Shown here piece after piece: positions 33,956-45,244 of a stretch of DNA of 54,749 nt. The notes below the pieces were generated by a model, which searched no databases, was not told the origin of the DNA, and saw nothing but the letters and a program-made list of their open reading frames with translations. Each line of letters begins with the position of its first letter. Within the stretch, counting starts at the first letter, position 1. Source of the DNA: Herminiimonas sp. (GTDB lineage Bacteria > Pseudomonadota > Gammaproteobacteria > Burkholderiales > Burkholderiaceae_D); contig DAIDBD010000123.1 in the NCBI GenBank assembly GCA_027310305.1, forward strand, positions 1 to 54,749. The letters are read 5' to 3'. The position numbers were made by a program, and so were the translations under genes.

Positions 33956-35416
33956 TTAATCCGCCAATTTCCGCTTCAGCAAATCAGTCAGCTGTGCCGG
34001 ATTGGCTTTGCCCTTGCTGGCTTTCATCGCCTGCCCGATCAACGCGTTGAATGCTTTTTCCTTGCCGGCGCGGTATTCCTCGACTGACTTCGCATTCGCC
34101 GCCAGCACGTCATCGACGAGCTTTTCCAGCGCGCCGCTGTCGGAAATCTGCTTCAAGCCTTTGGCTTCGATAATGTCGTCGGCCAGCGCGGGCGCAGCCG
34201 AGTTCGCTTCCCACATTGCACCGAACACTTCTTTTGCGATCTTATTGGAAATCGTGCCGTCGGCGATCCGCTGCAGCAGCAATGCCAGCTGGGCTGCAGT
34301 CACCGGCGCGGCAGCGATATCGGCGCCTTCACGGTTCAATATGGAAGACACGTCGCCCATCAGCCAGTTAGCCGCCGGTTTGGCTTGCTCCCTGCCCGCA
34401 GCGGCGACCACGGCCTCGAAATAAACTGCCATTGCTTTCGATTGCGTCAGCACTGCCGCATCGTATTCCGACAGAGCATAGTCGCGCACGAAACGTTCGC
34501 GCATCGCACCCGGCAATTCCGGCATCGACGCCTTCACGCGCGCAATCCAGTCCTGCGCGATCACCAGCGGCGGCAGATCCGGATCCGGGAAATAACGGTA
34601 ATCCTGCGCATCTTCCTTGCTGCGCATCGACCGCGTTTCCTTCCGGTCCGGATCGTACAGCCGGGTTTCCTGCACCACGCGGCCGCCGTCCTCGATCAAT
34701 TCGACCTGACGCCGCACTTCGTAATTGATCGCCTCTTCCAGGAACCGGAATGAATTCAGGTTCTTGATCTCGCACCGGGTGCCGTATTCCTTTTGCCCGA
34801 CCGGACGCACCGATACGTTGGCATCGCAGCGGAACGAGCCTTCCTGCATGTTGCCGTCGCAAATGCCGAGCCAGGTGACCAGCGAATGCAGCGCCTTCGC
34901 ATAGGCGACCGCTTCGGCGGCGCTGCGCATGTCGGGCTCGGTGACGATTTCCAGCAGCGGCGTGCCGGCGCGGTTCAGGTCGATGCCGGTCATGCCCTGA
35001 TAATCTTCATGCAGCGACTTGCCGGCGTCTTCTTCCAGATGCGCACGTGTCAGCTGCACGGTTTTCATTTCCGTCTTGCCGTTTTTTTCAACGATGAACG
35101 ACAGCGTGCCGCCCTGCACCACCGGAATTTCGTACTGGCTGATTTGATAACCCTTGGGCAAATCGGGATAAAAATAATTTTTGCGCGCAAAGATCGACTG
35201 CGGCGCAATCGTCGCGCCGATCGCCAGCCCGAACTGGATTGCGCGCTCGACCGCGCCCTTGTTCATGACCGGCAGAACGCCCGGCAGCGCCAGATCGACC
35301 GGACAGGCTTGCGTATTCGGTGCCGCGCCAAACCGGATCGGCGCGCCACTGAAAATTTTCGATTGGGTCGTGAGCTGCGTATGCGTCTCCAGACCGATGA
35401 CGACTTCCCATTCCAT
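33956..35416 (-). CDS. gatB: aspartyl/glutamyl-tRNA amidotransferase subunit B
   Basis: GatB binds the tRNA and catalyses transamidation of misacylated Glu-tRNA(Gln) or Asp-tRNA(Asn). The 486-residue protein begins [20 protein letters not shown] and has the GatB motif [44 protein letters not shown], and the C-terminal YqeY-like domain. Length is normal. It is the last gene of a minus-strand set gatC, gatA, an unrelated secreted protein, gatB. Confidence 0.95.
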   Translation of the reverse strand: MEWEVVIGLETHTQLTTQSKIFSGAPIRFGAAPNTQACPVDLALPGVLPVMNKGAVERAIQFGLAIGATIAPQSIFARKNYFYPDLPKGYQISQYEIPVVQGGTLSFIVEKNGKTEMKTVQLTRAHLEEDAGKSLHEDYQGMTGIDLNRAGTPLLEIVTEPDMRSAAEAVAYAKALHSLVTWLGICDGNMQEGSFRCDANVSVRPVGQKEYGTRCEIKNLNSFRFLEEAINYEVRRQVELIEDGGRVVQETRLYDPDRKETRSMRSKEDAQDYRYFPDPDLPPLVIAQDWIARVKASMPELPGAMRERFVRDYALSEYDAAVLTQSKAMAVYFEAVVAAAGREQAKPAANWLMGDVSSILNREGADIAAAPVTAAQLALLLQRIADGTISNKIAKEVFGAMWEANSAAPALADDIIEAKGLKQISDSGALEKLVDDVLAANAKSVEEYRAGKEKAFNALIGQAMKASKGKANPAQLTDLLKRKLAD

Positions 35417-35431
35417 GATTTTCTCGCTCTC

Positions 35432-35920
35432 TTATTCTTCGTAACGGCACGTGCCGGTTTTGATGTCGACCGACAGTTCCGAAAAATTGGGCCGTGCGCC
35501 GCACAGCGCGGGGCAGGTCGGCTTCATCTGCACCATGTCGCCGTCACGCTCGATCCGGATGCTGCAATTGACCCGGCTGCCGAATGTGTAGCCGCGCCGG
35601 GTGCGCGCGGCTTGTCCATCCTGCAAGGTGATGCGCCATGCATTGTTGCGCGCTTCGAGTTGCAGGCCGTCGCTTTCGTCGATGCTGCAATCGGCGCTGC
35701 GCGGCGGGTTGAATAACGCCGACTCCCATTGAAATGCGTCGATCCGATCGCCATTCAACTTGACCGTGCCGCTGTCGGCATAGGTCACGCGTTCATCATC
35801 CAGTTCGCGTTCCACGCCGCATGAAAAACGCATGTCCAGTTGCTGCGCGAACGCCGGCGCAGCGCATGCGATCGCTATTGCCGGCAGCAGCAAGGTAATG
35901 CGCGGCGTAATGTTGAACAT
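35432..35920 (-). CDS. secreted protein of unknown function between gatA and gatB
   Basis: From the ATG at 35920 this is 162 residues with a clear signal peptide (TLLLPAIAIACAAPAFA). The mature part is beta-rich with paired cysteines (MRFSCGVERELDDERV, SADCSIDESDGL, NCSIRIERDGDMVQMKPTCP, TGTCRYEE), about six in total, possibly disulfide-bonded in the periplasm. It is five bases after gatA and 15 before gatB, so it is in the same transcript. No family is recognised and no connection with tRNA amidation is apparent; its position may only reflect an insertion. Confidence 0.7.
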   Translation of the reverse strand: MFNITPRITLLLPAIAIACAAPAFAQQLDMRFSCGVERELDDERVTYADSGTVKLNGDRIDAFQWESALFNPPRSADCSIDESDGLQLEARNNAWRITLQDGQAARTRRGYTFGSRVNCSIRIERDGDMVQMKPTCPALCGARPNFSELSVDIKTGTCRYEE

Positions 35921-35925
35921 GATTT

Positions 35926-37386
35926 TCAACTTCCCGCAGGTTGACGCTGATGCCAATCCGTCACGGATTGATATCGATGCGCGACGTTGAGCAATTTCGC
36001 TTCGTTGAAATAATTGCCGATGATTTGCAGGCCGACCGGGCGTTGCGCATTTTTTCCGCCCTGGCCGAAACCGCATGGAATCGACATGCCGGGCAAGCCG
36101 GCCAGGCTGGTCGACAGCGTGAAAATATCGGCCAGATAATTGGCAACCGGATCGTCGGCCTTATCGCCGAGATCCCATGCAACCGTCGGCGACACCGGTC
36201 CCATGATCACATCGCACTGCTTGAATGCGTCCTGAAAATCCTGCGCGATCAAGCGCCGGATTTTTTGCGCCTGCAGATAATACGCATCGTAATAACCGTG
36301 CGACAAGACATAGGCGCCGACCAGAATCCGGCGCTTCACTTCTTCGCCGAAGCCTTCGGCGCGCGTCTTCTTGTACATGTCCGACAGATCGGTGTATTCC
36401 TTGGCGCGATGACCGTAGCGCACGCCGTCGAAGCGGGAGAGGTTGGACGACGCTTCAGCCGGCGCAATCACGTAATACACCGGGATCGACAGCTCGGTCT
36501 TGGGCAACGAAATATCGACCAGCGTCGCGCCCAGTTTTTCATATTCCTTCAATGCCGCACGCACCGCCTGCTCGACATCGAACGCCAGTCCGGGGCCGAA
36601 ATATTCGCGCGGCACGCCGATTTTCAAGCCCTGCAAACCGTTGTTCAAATCACGCGTGAAATCTTCTTTTTCCCGCTCGACGCTGGTCGAATCGCGCGGA
36701 TCGAACCCGGCCATTGCATTGAGCAGCAATGCGCAATCTTCTGCCGTTTTGGCGATCGGTCCGCCTTGATCGAGCGACGACGCAAACGCAATCATGCCGA
36801 AGCGCGACACGCGGCCGTACGTCGGTTTGATGCCGGTCACGCCGCAGTGCGATGCCGGCTGGCGGATCGAGCCGCCGGTGTCGGTCGCTGTCGCCGCCGG
36901 CACCAGCCGCGCGGCAATTGCCGCGGCCGATCCGCCGGACGAACCGCCCGGCACGGCGCTTTTGTCCCACGGATTTTTGACCGCGCCGAAATACGAATTC
37001 TCGTTGGACGAACCCATTGCAAATTCATCACAATTCAATTTGCCGAGCGTGATCATGCCGGCCGAATTGAACTGTTCGACGACGGTTGCGTCAAACGGGC
37101 TGCTGTAATTTTCCAGCATCTTCGAGCCGGCAGTGGAACGCCAGCCGCGCGTCACGAAAATATCCTTGTGCGCAATCGGAATGCCGGTCAATGGCGTTGT
37201 ATCGCCTTTTGCAATCCGTTGATCGGCTGCCGAAGCTTGTTGCAATGTCAGCGTTTCATCGATATGCGTGAATGCATTCAGGTCGCTGCGCTGCATGCGG
37301 CCCAGGAAGTGCGTGGTCAGCTCGGTGGCGGAAATCTGTCTGGCGTGCAGCAGTGCCGACAGCTGTTTGATGGTTTTGGTATGCAT
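35926..37386 (-). CDS. gatA: aspartyl/glutamyl-tRNA amidotransferase subunit A
   Basis: GatA is the glutamine amidase that supplies ammonia to GatB. The 486-residue protein has the amidase triad lysine in [11 protein letters not shown], the serine pair in [19 protein letters not shown], the cis-serine strand [16 protein letters not shown], and the family start [18 protein letters not shown]. It belongs to a minus-strand gatCAB set with an unrelated gene before gatB. Confidence 0.95.
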   Translation of the reverse strand: MHTKTIKQLSALLHARQISATELTTHFLGRMQRSDLNAFTHIDETLTLQQASAADQRIAKGDTTPLTGIPIAHKDIFVTRGWRSTAGSKMLENYSSPFDATVVEQFNSAGMITLGKLNCDEFAMGSSNENSYFGAVKNPWDKSAVPGGSSGGSAAAIAARLVPAATATDTGGSIRQPASHCGVTGIKPTYGRVSRFGMIAFASSLDQGGPIAKTAEDCALLLNAMAGFDPRDSTSVEREKEDFTRDLNNGLQGLKIGVPREYFGPGLAFDVEQAVRAALKEYEKLGATLVDISLPKTELSIPVYYVIAPAEASSNLSRFDGVRYGHRAKEYTDLSDMYKKTRAEGFGEEVKRRILVGAYVLSHGYYDAYYLQAQKIRRLIAQDFQDAFKQCDVIMGPVSPTVAWDLGDKADDPVANYLADIFTLSTSLAGLPGMSIPCGFGQGGKNAQRPVGLQIIGNYFNEAKLLNVAHRYQSVTDWHQRQPAGS

Positions 37387-37469
37387 GAGGTGGCTTGACG
37401 TTTTGGTTCCGGTGCGCCGTTATTCCGGTTATCCGAGTTTGTCGGGCGCATGTTTCAAAAAAGGACGGT

Positions 37470-37772
37470 TTATTCAATCACCTTCGGCACCAGATACAAG
37501 CCGTCTTGCGTCGCCGGCGCGGGTTGCTGATAGTCGTCGCGGCGGTCCGGTTCGGTCACGATATCGTCGCGCAATCTGAGCGACAGATCGTGCTGATAGG
37601 CGGCAATCGGTTGGCTCAGGGGTTCGATGCCGGTGGTATCGACCGCCTTCATTTGCTCAACCAATGCAAAAATGCCGTTCAGTTTGATCAAGGTGGCGGC
37701 AGCCTGGTCCTCGCTGAGATCGAGTTGCGCCAGATGGGCCAGGCGTTTGACGTCGGACAGGACAAGTGACAT
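37470..37772 (-). CDS. gatC: aspartyl/glutamyl-tRNA amidotransferase subunit C
   Basis: The 100-residue protein begins [20 protein letters not shown] and contains [20 protein letters not shown], the GatC pattern; GatC stabilises the GatA-GatB complex. An 83-base gap separates it from gatA. It is the first gene of the set, so its promoter should be in 37773-38000. Confidence 0.93.
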   Translation of the reverse strand: MSLVLSDVKRLAHLAQLDLSEDQAAATLIKLNGIFALVEQMKAVDTTGIEPLSQPIAAYQHDLSLRLRDDIVTEPDRRDDYQQPAPATQDGLYLVPKVIE

Positions 37773-39160
<1,388 letters not shown>

Positions 39161-39284
39161 ATTTCAACAGGAATCATTGGGCAAGCCGCGATCCGGCAGC
39201 TTGATTTTTTAAAATGATTCGAGTGCCATGCCAGATGCGAACGCAGCAGGACTCATGCAATCAAACACTCATGTCAGTTCGGCA

Positions 39285-39303
39285 AGCCTGCGCCACGCAG
39301 GCT
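39285..39303. repeat. short perfect hairpin upstream of mreC
   Basis: AGCCTGCG and CGCAGGCT form 8-base arms around three bases, 21 bases before the mreC ATG. There is no T run, so it is not a typical terminator; it may affect mreC translation or attenuate readthrough from mreB. Confidence 0.4.
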
Positions 39304-39324
39304 GATCCTCTCGTCAGTCGTTAA

Positions 39325-40341
39325 ATGGAATACAGCCCGCCACCACTCTTCAAGCAAGGCGCCTCCGCACGCGCCAAAGTGGTGTTTTTCGCATTGATTG
39401 CAATTTCATTGCTGGTGGTCGATGCGCGAATGCGCACGCTGGCGACGATACGCCAGGCAGTGGGCAGCGCACTGTATCCGCTTCAGATGGTTGCGCTGAT
39501 GCCGCGCGACGCCGCTTACATGGTAAGCGGCTATTTCTCGTCGTTGTCCGCACTGCAAAAAGAAAACGACGCGTTAAAGCGGCAGCAGGTCGCCAATGCG
39601 CAGGCGCTGCAGCAAGGCCAGCAGCTGCTCGCCGAAAACGAGCAACTGCGAAAGCTGCTGGCGGCCGCCGAACGGTTGCCGGTCAAATCGGTGATGAGTG
39701 AAATCCTGTACGACACGCGCGACGCTTTCACGCGCAAGATCGTGCTGGACCGCGGTACGCGGCACGGCATCGCGCTCGGGCAGCCGGTGATCGACGATGT
39801 CGGCGTGGTGGGGCAGGTAACGCGCGTATTCCCTTTGACCTCCGAAGTAACGCTGCTGACCGACAAGGATCATGCGATTTCGGTGCAAGTGCTGCGCAGC
39901 GGGGTGCGCAGCGTCGCCTACGGCCGCGGCCAGTCCGGCGCACTGGATTTGCGATTCATGGCGCCCAATGCCGATATTCAAAAAGGCGATGTGCTGGTGA
40001 CTTCCGGCATAGACGGGGTTTATCCGCAGGGTTTGTCGGTAGCGAAAGTGGTACGGGTCGAAAACAAATCGTCCGATGCATTTGCCCATATCGTGTGCCA
40101 GCCGTCGGCCGGCATCGACCGCAACAAGCAATTGCTGATTCTGCTGGCTGAAGCAAAATCCGCTCCGCGTCCGGAGCCGGAAGGCGCCAAGGACAAAAAG
40201 GAAAAGCCCGTCAAAAAAACTGGCCGCGGCGGCGTGCCGGAGCCGGCGAAGGAGCCGGTCAAGCAGTCGGGCAAAGAGGCCGTCAAGGCGGTTTCCGTCA
40301 ACAATCCGATTACCCAGAGACCGAACAGGGCGGGCCGATGA
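39325..40341 (+). CDS. mreC: rod-shape-determining protein MreC
   Basis: MreC is a bitopic periplasmic scaffold of the elongasome. The 338-residue protein has an N-terminal membrane helix (VVFFALIAISLLVVDARM), a coiled coil (LQKENDALKRQQVANAQAL), and the beta domain with GIALGQPVIDDVGVVGQVTR and ILQ-like strands. The C-terminal 60 residues are Lys/Pro/Gly-rich, low complexity and longer than in E. coli. Its stop overlaps the mreD ATG. Confidence 0.93.
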   Translation: MEYSPPPLFKQGASARAKVVFFALIAISLLVVDARMRTLATIRQAVGSALYPLQMVALMPRDAAYMVSGYFSSLSALQKENDALKRQQVANAQALQQGQQLLAENEQLRKLLAAAERLPVKSVMSEILYDTRDAFTRKIVLDRGTRHGIALGQPVIDDVGVVGQVTRVFPLTSEVTLLTDKDHAISVQVLRSGVRSVAYGRGQSGALDLRFMAPNADIQKGDVLVTSGIDGVYPQGLSVAKVVRVENKSSDAFAHIVCQPSAGIDRNKQLLILLAEAKSAPRPEPEGAKDKKEKPVKKTGRGGVPEPAKEPVKQSGKEAVKAVSVNNPITQRPNRAGR

Positions 40342-40850
40342 ACCATCCGCATTACATCCTGCTGCCGGTCAGTCCGGCATTTATCGCAACCAGCCTGATC
40401 GGCGCTTTTTTGCTGAATCTGCTGCCGTGGGGCAGCTGGGTCGGCGTGCCGGATTTTGTCGCGCTGGTATTGATTTTCTGGAGCATTCACCAGCCGCGCA
40501 AGATCGGCATAGGCGTCGCCTTCCTGATGGGTTTGCTGATGGATGTGCATGATGCGTCGCTGCTTGGCGAAAATGCGCTGGCTTACACATTGTTGTCGTA
40601 TTTCGCGATCATGATTCACCGGCGCGTGCTGTGGTTTTCGCCGTTGACGCAGGCATTGCACGTATTGCCGCTGCTGCTTGTAATGCAGGCAGTCCAGCTG
40701 GTGATTCAATTCATGGTCAGCAGTAAATTTCCGGGCTGGTTTTATTTTATCGAAAGCCTCAGTACCGTCGCGCTGTGGCCGATCGTGACATGGATGTTGC
40801 TGGCACCGCAGCGGCGCGCGATCAACCGGGACGAAACCCGGCCAATCTGA
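40338..40850 (+). CDS. mreD: rod-shape-determining protein MreD
   Basis: The 170-residue inner-membrane protein has about five hydrophobic segments and the MreD pattern WVGVPDFVALVLIFWSIHQP, GVAFLMGLLMDVHDASLLGENAL, LSYFAIMIHRR. It is translationally coupled to mreC through the ATGA overlap at 40338-40341. MreD connects the elongation complex to the membrane. Confidence 0.92.
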   Translation: MNHPHYILLPVSPAFIATSLIGAFLLNLLPWGSWVGVPDFVALVLIFWSIHQPRKIGIGVAFLMGLLMDVHDASLLGENALAYTLLSYFAIMIHRRVLWFSPLTQALHVLPLLLVMQAVQLVIQFMVSSKFPGWFYFIESLSTVALWPIVTWMLLAPQRRAINRDETRPI

Positions 40851-40937
40851 ACAAGAACCTCAAAAATCGCATCGATGTGCAAGGCGCAGCGTCCACCCCC
40901 ATCCTCACCCCCGCTTGCGGGAACGAGAGGCGACACC

Positions 40938-40964
40938 ACGGAAATGGTCGTCAACCATTTCCGT
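40938..40964. repeat. perfect 11-base inverted repeat between mreD and mrdA
   Basis: ACGGAAATGGT and ACCATTTCCGT form a perfect hairpin around CGTCA, 14 bases before the mrdA ATG. A shorter GC palindrome (CCCGCTTGCGGG, 40908-40921 region) lies just upstream. No T run follows, so it could be a processing site or a translation-control structure. Confidence 0.55.
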
Positions 40965-40978
40965 AAGGCTCGATTGGC

Positions 40979-42976
40979 ATGACTGAATTCAAGAATACCG
41001 AACGCGAACTGCATTTTTTCCGCATGCGTCTGTCTGTAATCGGCGTGTTCGTATTCATTTTTTTCGGGTTGTTGCTGTCGCGGTTTCTATGGCTGCAGGC
41101 ATACAAGCACGACCACTATGCGGCGCAGGCGGAAGACAACCGTATTTCAATCGTGCCGGTGGTGCCGAATCGCGGGTTGATCGTCGACCGCAACGGCGTG
41201 CTGCTGGCCCGCAATTTCTCTGCCTATACGCTTGAAATAACGCCGTCCAAAATAGAAGGCGAACTCGATGCGGTGATCGACGATCTGGCGACGCTGGTCG
41301 ATATCCAGCCCAAGGACCGCAAGCGTTTCAGGCGGGAGATGGAAGAGTCGAAGAATTTCGAAAGCCTGCCGATCAGAACCCGCCTGACCGATGAAGAAGT
41401 CGCGCGCTTTACCGCGCAGCGCTACCGTTTCCCCGGCGTCGATATCCAGGCCCGGTTGTTCCGCCAGTATCCGCTGGGCCAGGTTGCATCGCATGTGATC
41501 GGCTACATCGGCCGCATCAACCAGAAAGAGGCCGACAAGATCGATGAAATGGACGATGCCGCGAACTACAGCGGCACTGACCATATCGGCAAGGAAGGCC
41601 TGGAAAAAAGCTACGAGAAAAGACTGCATGGCACCACCGGCTATGAAGAAGTCGAGGTGTCGGCCGGCGGCCGGGCGGTGCGCACGCTGTCGAGAACGCC
41701 GGCCACGCCCGGCGACAATCTGATCCTGTCGATCGACATCGAACTGCAGAAGGTGGTCGAACAGGCTTTCGGCGACCGGCGCGGCGCGCTGATCGCGATC
41801 GAGCCGTCCACCGGCGATATCCTGGCTTATGTATCGATGCCGACCTTCGATCCCAACCTGTTCGTCGAAGGCATCGACCAGCAAAGCTGGGACGAATTGA
41901 ACAATTCGCCCGATCGTCCGCTGGTGAACCGCCCGTTATCCGGCAGCTATCCGCCCGGCTCGACCTACAAGCCGTTCATGGCGCTGGCCGCGCTGGAGCT
42001 CGGCAAACGCACGCCGCAGATGACGATCCGCGATCCCGGCTTTTTCATTTTCGGCAATCACCGATTCCGCGACGATAAAGAGGGCGGCCACGGCACCGTC
42101 GACATGTACAAATCGCTCGTGCAGTCCTGCGACACTTACTATTATCTGCTCGCCAACGACCTCGGCGTCGATACGATGCATGATTTCATGAAGCCGTTCG
42201 GCTTCGGCCAGTTGACCGGCATCGATCTCGATAACGAACGGGCCGGGCTGTTGCCGTCGACCGCATGGAAGCGTGCCGCTTACAAAAGGCCGGAGCAGAA
42301 AAAATGGTATGCGGGCGAGACGATTTCGCTCGGTATCGGCCAGGGATACAATTCGTTCACGCCGCTGCAAATGGCGCATGCGATGGCGACCCTGGCCAAT
42401 AACGGCGTCGTGATGAAGCCGCATCTGGTCAAGATTCTCGAAGACGGCGGAACGCGAGTACGCACGCAGACGGTGCCGAAGGAAAGTTACCGGATTCCAT
42501 TGAAACAGCAGAATATCGATGTGGTCAAGCAGGCGCTGGTCGGCGTCACTACTGAGGGAACATCGTCGCGGGTGTTTGCCAATGCCGGTTATGTATCGGC
42601 CGGCAAGACCGGTACCGCGCAGGTGATCGCGATCAAGAAAAATGAAAAATACGATGCGAAAAAAGTCGATGAACGGCATCGCGACCATTCGCTTTACACC
42701 GCATTTGCGCCTGCCGATAACCCGCGGATCGCGATTGCGATCATTGTCGAAAACGGCGGCTTCGGCGCCGCTGCGGCAGCGCCGATCGTCAGGCAGGCGC
42801 TGGACTATTATCTGCTCGGCATAAAACCGGAAGACAAAATCCGGATGGCTGCCGAAAAAATGGATGCCGCCAATATCCGCGTTGCGGCGAAATTGAAAGC
42901 GGATCACGAATCCGGCGGCAAGCCGAAGGCCGTGCCGAAACCTTCGGTCGTCAGGATTCGGGCGGAGCATCAATGA
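40979..42976 (+). CDS. mrdA: penicillin-binding protein 2 (elongation transpeptidase)
   Basis: PBP2 crosslinks peptidoglycan during elongation. The 665-residue protein has an N-terminal membrane helix, the dimerisation domain, and the transpeptidase with S328-x-x-K331 in SGSYPPGSTYKPF, an SxN-type box near SCDTYYYL, and KTGT in SAGKTGTAQVI (about residue 541). The length and N-terminus match family members. The C-terminal tail is Lys/Pro-rich. A hairpin precedes the gene and rodA follows after 36 bases. Confidence 0.94.
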   Translation: MTEFKNTERELHFFRMRLSVIGVFVFIFFGLLLSRFLWLQAYKHDHYAAQAEDNRISIVPVVPNRGLIVDRNGVLLARNFSAYTLEITPSKIEGELDAVIDDLATLVDIQPKDRKRFRREMEESKNFESLPIRTRLTDEEVARFTAQRYRFPGVDIQARLFRQYPLGQVASHVIGYIGRINQKEADKIDEMDDAANYSGTDHIGKEGLEKSYEKRLHGTTGYEEVEVSAGGRAVRTLSRTPATPGDNLILSIDIELQKVVEQAFGDRRGALIAIEPSTGDILAYVSMPTFDPNLFVEGIDQQSWDELNNSPDRPLVNRPLSGSYPPGSTYKPFMALAALELGKRTPQMTIRDPGFFIFGNHRFRDDKEGGHGTVDMYKSLVQSCDTYYYLLANDLGVDTMHDFMKPFGFGQLTGIDLDNERAGLLPSTAWKRAAYKRPEQKKWYAGETISLGIGQGYNSFTPLQMAHAMATLANNGVVMKPHLVKILEDGGTRVRTQTVPKESYRIPLKQQNIDVVKQALVGVTTEGTSSRVFANAGYVSAGKTGTAQVIAIKKNEKYDAKKVDERHRDHSLYTAFAPADNPRIAIAIIVENGGFGAAAAAPIVRQALDYYLLGIKPEDKIRMAAEKMDAANIRVAAKLKADHESGGKPKAVPKPSVVRIRAEHQ

Positions 42977-43012
42977 CGGCACTTTTTCCATGGCGATACG
43001 GCGCGATCGATA

Positions 43013-44116
43013 ATGCATAAACGTTCCTTCCTGCAAGTCATCCGGCCTTATTTCACGGTATTCGACGGGCCGCTCGCGCTCATCGTATTCCTGCTCCTGT
43101 CGGTAGGCATCGTGACGCTGTACTCGGCCGGCATCGATTTTCCCGGACGGGTCGAGGATCAGTTGCGCAACATCGTGGTGGCCTTTGTCGTGATGTGGAT
43201 CGCGGCCATCGTGCCGCCGCAAACCCTGATGCGCTTTGCGGTGCCGATTTATACCGTCGGCATTGCACTGCTGATCGCGGTCGCCATGTTCGGCATGGTC
43301 AAGAAAGGCGCGCGTCGCTGGATCAATCTCGGCATCGTGATTCAGCCGTCCGAAATCATGAAAATCGCGATGCCGCTGATGCTGGCATGGTTCTTCCAGA
43401 AACGGGAGGGAATGATTCGCTGGCAAGAGTTTCTGGTGGCGGCATTGTTGCTGATGATTCCGGTGGGCCTCATCATGAAACAGCCGGATCTGGGTACGTC
43501 GCTGCTGGTGCTGGCAGCCGGCTTTTATGTGATTTTTCTGGCCGGCCTGTCGTGGAAAGTGCTGATCGGCCTGACCGTCGCCGGTCTGTCGAGCCTGCCG
43601 CTGATCTGGTCGATGATGCACGACTATCAGCAGCATCGGATCATGACGCTGATCGATCCGACCACCGATCCGCTCGGCAAGGGTTTTCATATCATTCAGT
43701 CGACGATTGCCATCGGTTCCGGCGGCATCACCGGCAAAGGTTGGCTCAAGGGTACGCAATCCCATCTTGCATTCATTCCGGAACGCACGACGGATTTCAT
43801 TTTCGCCGTGTATTCGGAAGAATTCGGGTTGATCGGCAATATCGTGCTGCTGGTGTTGTATCTGTTGCTGATCGGCCGCGGCCTGATCATCGCGGCCAAT
43901 GCGCCGACCTTTTTCACGCGGCTGCTGGCCGGCGCGCTGACGCTGATGTTCTTTACCTACGCCTTCGTGAACATGGGGATGGTCAGTGGTATTCTGCCGG
44001 TGGTCGGCGTACCGCTGCCGTTCATGAGTTACGGCGGCACCGCGTTCGTCACGCTCGGATTGGGCGTCGGCATTTTGATGAGCATTCAACGTCACCGGAA
44101 ACTGATACAGACATAA
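43013..44116 (+). CDS. rodA: peptidoglycan glycosyltransferase RodA
   Basis: RodA is the SEDS polymerase paired with PBP2. The 367-residue protein has about ten membrane helices and the family motifs QPSEIMKIAMPLMLAWFF, KQPDLGTSLLVLAAG, HRIMTLIDPTTDPLGKGFH, SHLAFIPERTTDFIFAVYSEE (with the catalytic-loop Asp), and PLPFMSYGGTAFVTLGLGVG. The order mrdA-rodA-rlpA is the same as in E. coli. Confidence 0.94.
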   Translation: MHKRSFLQVIRPYFTVFDGPLALIVFLLLSVGIVTLYSAGIDFPGRVEDQLRNIVVAFVVMWIAAIVPPQTLMRFAVPIYTVGIALLIAVAMFGMVKKGARRWINLGIVIQPSEIMKIAMPLMLAWFFQKREGMIRWQEFLVAALLLMIPVGLIMKQPDLGTSLLVLAAGFYVIFLAGLSWKVLIGLTVAGLSSLPLIWSMMHDYQQHRIMTLIDPTTDPLGKGFHIIQSTIAIGSGGITGKGWLKGTQSHLAFIPERTTDFIFAVYSEEFGLIGNIVLLVLYLLLIGRGLIIAANAPTFFTRLLAGALTLMFFTYAFVNMGMVSGILPVVGVPLPFMSYGGTAFVTLGLGVGILMSIQRHRKLIQT

Positions 44117-44140
44117 GAATTTTCAAGAAAGGAATCATGC

Positions 44141-45220
44141 ATGCAGTTGCGATTTCAACCTGGGCAAGGCATTGCATCATTTCTCGTTGCATTGTTATTG
44201 GCATTGACCGGCTGCAGCAGCGTGCCGGTAGCTACGTCACCCGTTGCAGACGCTACTTCCAAGCGCCAATCGATTCCCGCAACCGGCGCCAGGCAATTGC
44301 CTGCGCTGCCGCCGGCCGGCTCCGGGCGCGGCGGCTATTACCAGGACGATGGCCCGGGCGACAGGCCGCCCGATGGATTGCACGATTTGCCGGATGCGGA
44401 ACCGAAAGTCGAACCCTATTCCAGAAGCGGAAATCGTCCTTATGTCGTGTTCGGCAAACGCTATACGCCGATTACCGATGACCGTCCTTTCAAGCAGCGC
44501 GGGCGAGGCAGCTGGTACGGCAAAAAATTTCACGGCCAGAAAACATCATCCGGCGAAATTTACGACATGTACAAAATGACCGCGGCGCATCCGACGTTGC
44601 CGATTCCGTCCTATGCGCGAGTGACCAACGTCGGCAACGGCAACCAGGTCATCGTGCGGGTCAACGACCGCGGCCCGTTCCATGCCGGCCGCATCATCGA
44701 TTTATCCTACACCGCAGCGCTGAAACTCGGCTACATCGGCAAAGGCAGCGCCGAGCTGGAAGTCGAGCGGCTGCTACCCGAGGAGATCGAGCGCATCGCC
44801 GGCAATAAACAACAAGTCCGGCCGGACGCTCCGCAGCCGCCGGCATCGACGCCGGAAGCGGGATTGCGGCAAGAGTCCAACCCGATCATGGCGACCCGGC
44901 CGGCACCCGCCGATAGCGCGGTTCCCCTTGCGGCGGCAATGCAAACCGAACCGGCGCCGCCGGCAATGCCTACGGTGAGCGGCAGCGCCGCCAGCGGCTT
45001 TTATCTGCAGCTCGGCGCGTATGCGCAGGCAGCCAATGCGGAAGCTGCCCGCAACCGGCTGACGCGGAACTGGGTCGCGACATTGCCTGCGCTGCAGGTC
45101 ATGCCGCACGCCACGCTCTATCGGATTTACAGCGGTCCGTTCGCCACCCGCGCCGAAGCGGAGTCGGCGGCGCAGCAAGTGGAAGCCGCCGGCGCCAGGC
45201 CGGTGGTTGTGCAGCGTTAA
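44141..45220 (+). CDS. rlpA: RlpA septal ring lipoprotein, SPOR domain
   Basis: RlpA is a lytic transglycosylase that cleaves naked glycan strands. The 359-residue protein has a lipobox LALTGCSS (C25), a Pro-rich spacer, and the double-psi beta-barrel (RGRGSWYGKKFHGQKTSSGE, ARVTNVGNGNQVIVRVNDRGPF, LSYTAALKLGY). A linker and a C-terminal SPOR domain (FYLQLGAYAQAANAEAARNRL, IYSGPFATRAEAE) bind denuded glycan. It is followed by a 14-base GC palindrome (45221-45234) and the convergent rsmI. Confidence 0.92.
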   Translation: MQLRFQPGQGIASFLVALLLALTGCSSVPVATSPVADATSKRQSIPATGARQLPALPPAGSGRGGYYQDDGPGDRPPDGLHDLPDAEPKVEPYSRSGNRPYVVFGKRYTPITDDRPFKQRGRGSWYGKKFHGQKTSSGEIYDMYKMTAAHPTLPIPSYARVTNVGNGNQVIVRVNDRGPFHAGRIIDLSYTAALKLGYIGKGSAELEVERLLPEEIERIAGNKQQVRPDAPQPPASTPEAGLRQESNPIMATRPAPADSAVPLAAAMQTEPAPPAMPTVSGSAASGFYLQLGAYAQAANAEAARNRLTRNWVATLPALQVMPHATLYRIYSGPFATRAEAESAAQQVEAAGARPVVVQR

Positions 45221-45244
45221 CCGGGCCGGCCCGGCGCAGCGATG

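Noticed and set aside
35941-37398. 485-codon open frame on the plus strand opposite gatA
   Set aside because: Antisense to a full-length, motif-complete gatA; composition and lack of a ribosome site mark it as a shadow.
41936-44095. 719-codon open frame on the minus strand opposite mrdA-rodA
   Set aside because: It lies entirely opposite genes with complete catalytic motifs, has low-complexity Gln/His/Arg-rich composition typical of antisense frames in GC-rich DNA, and no domain.
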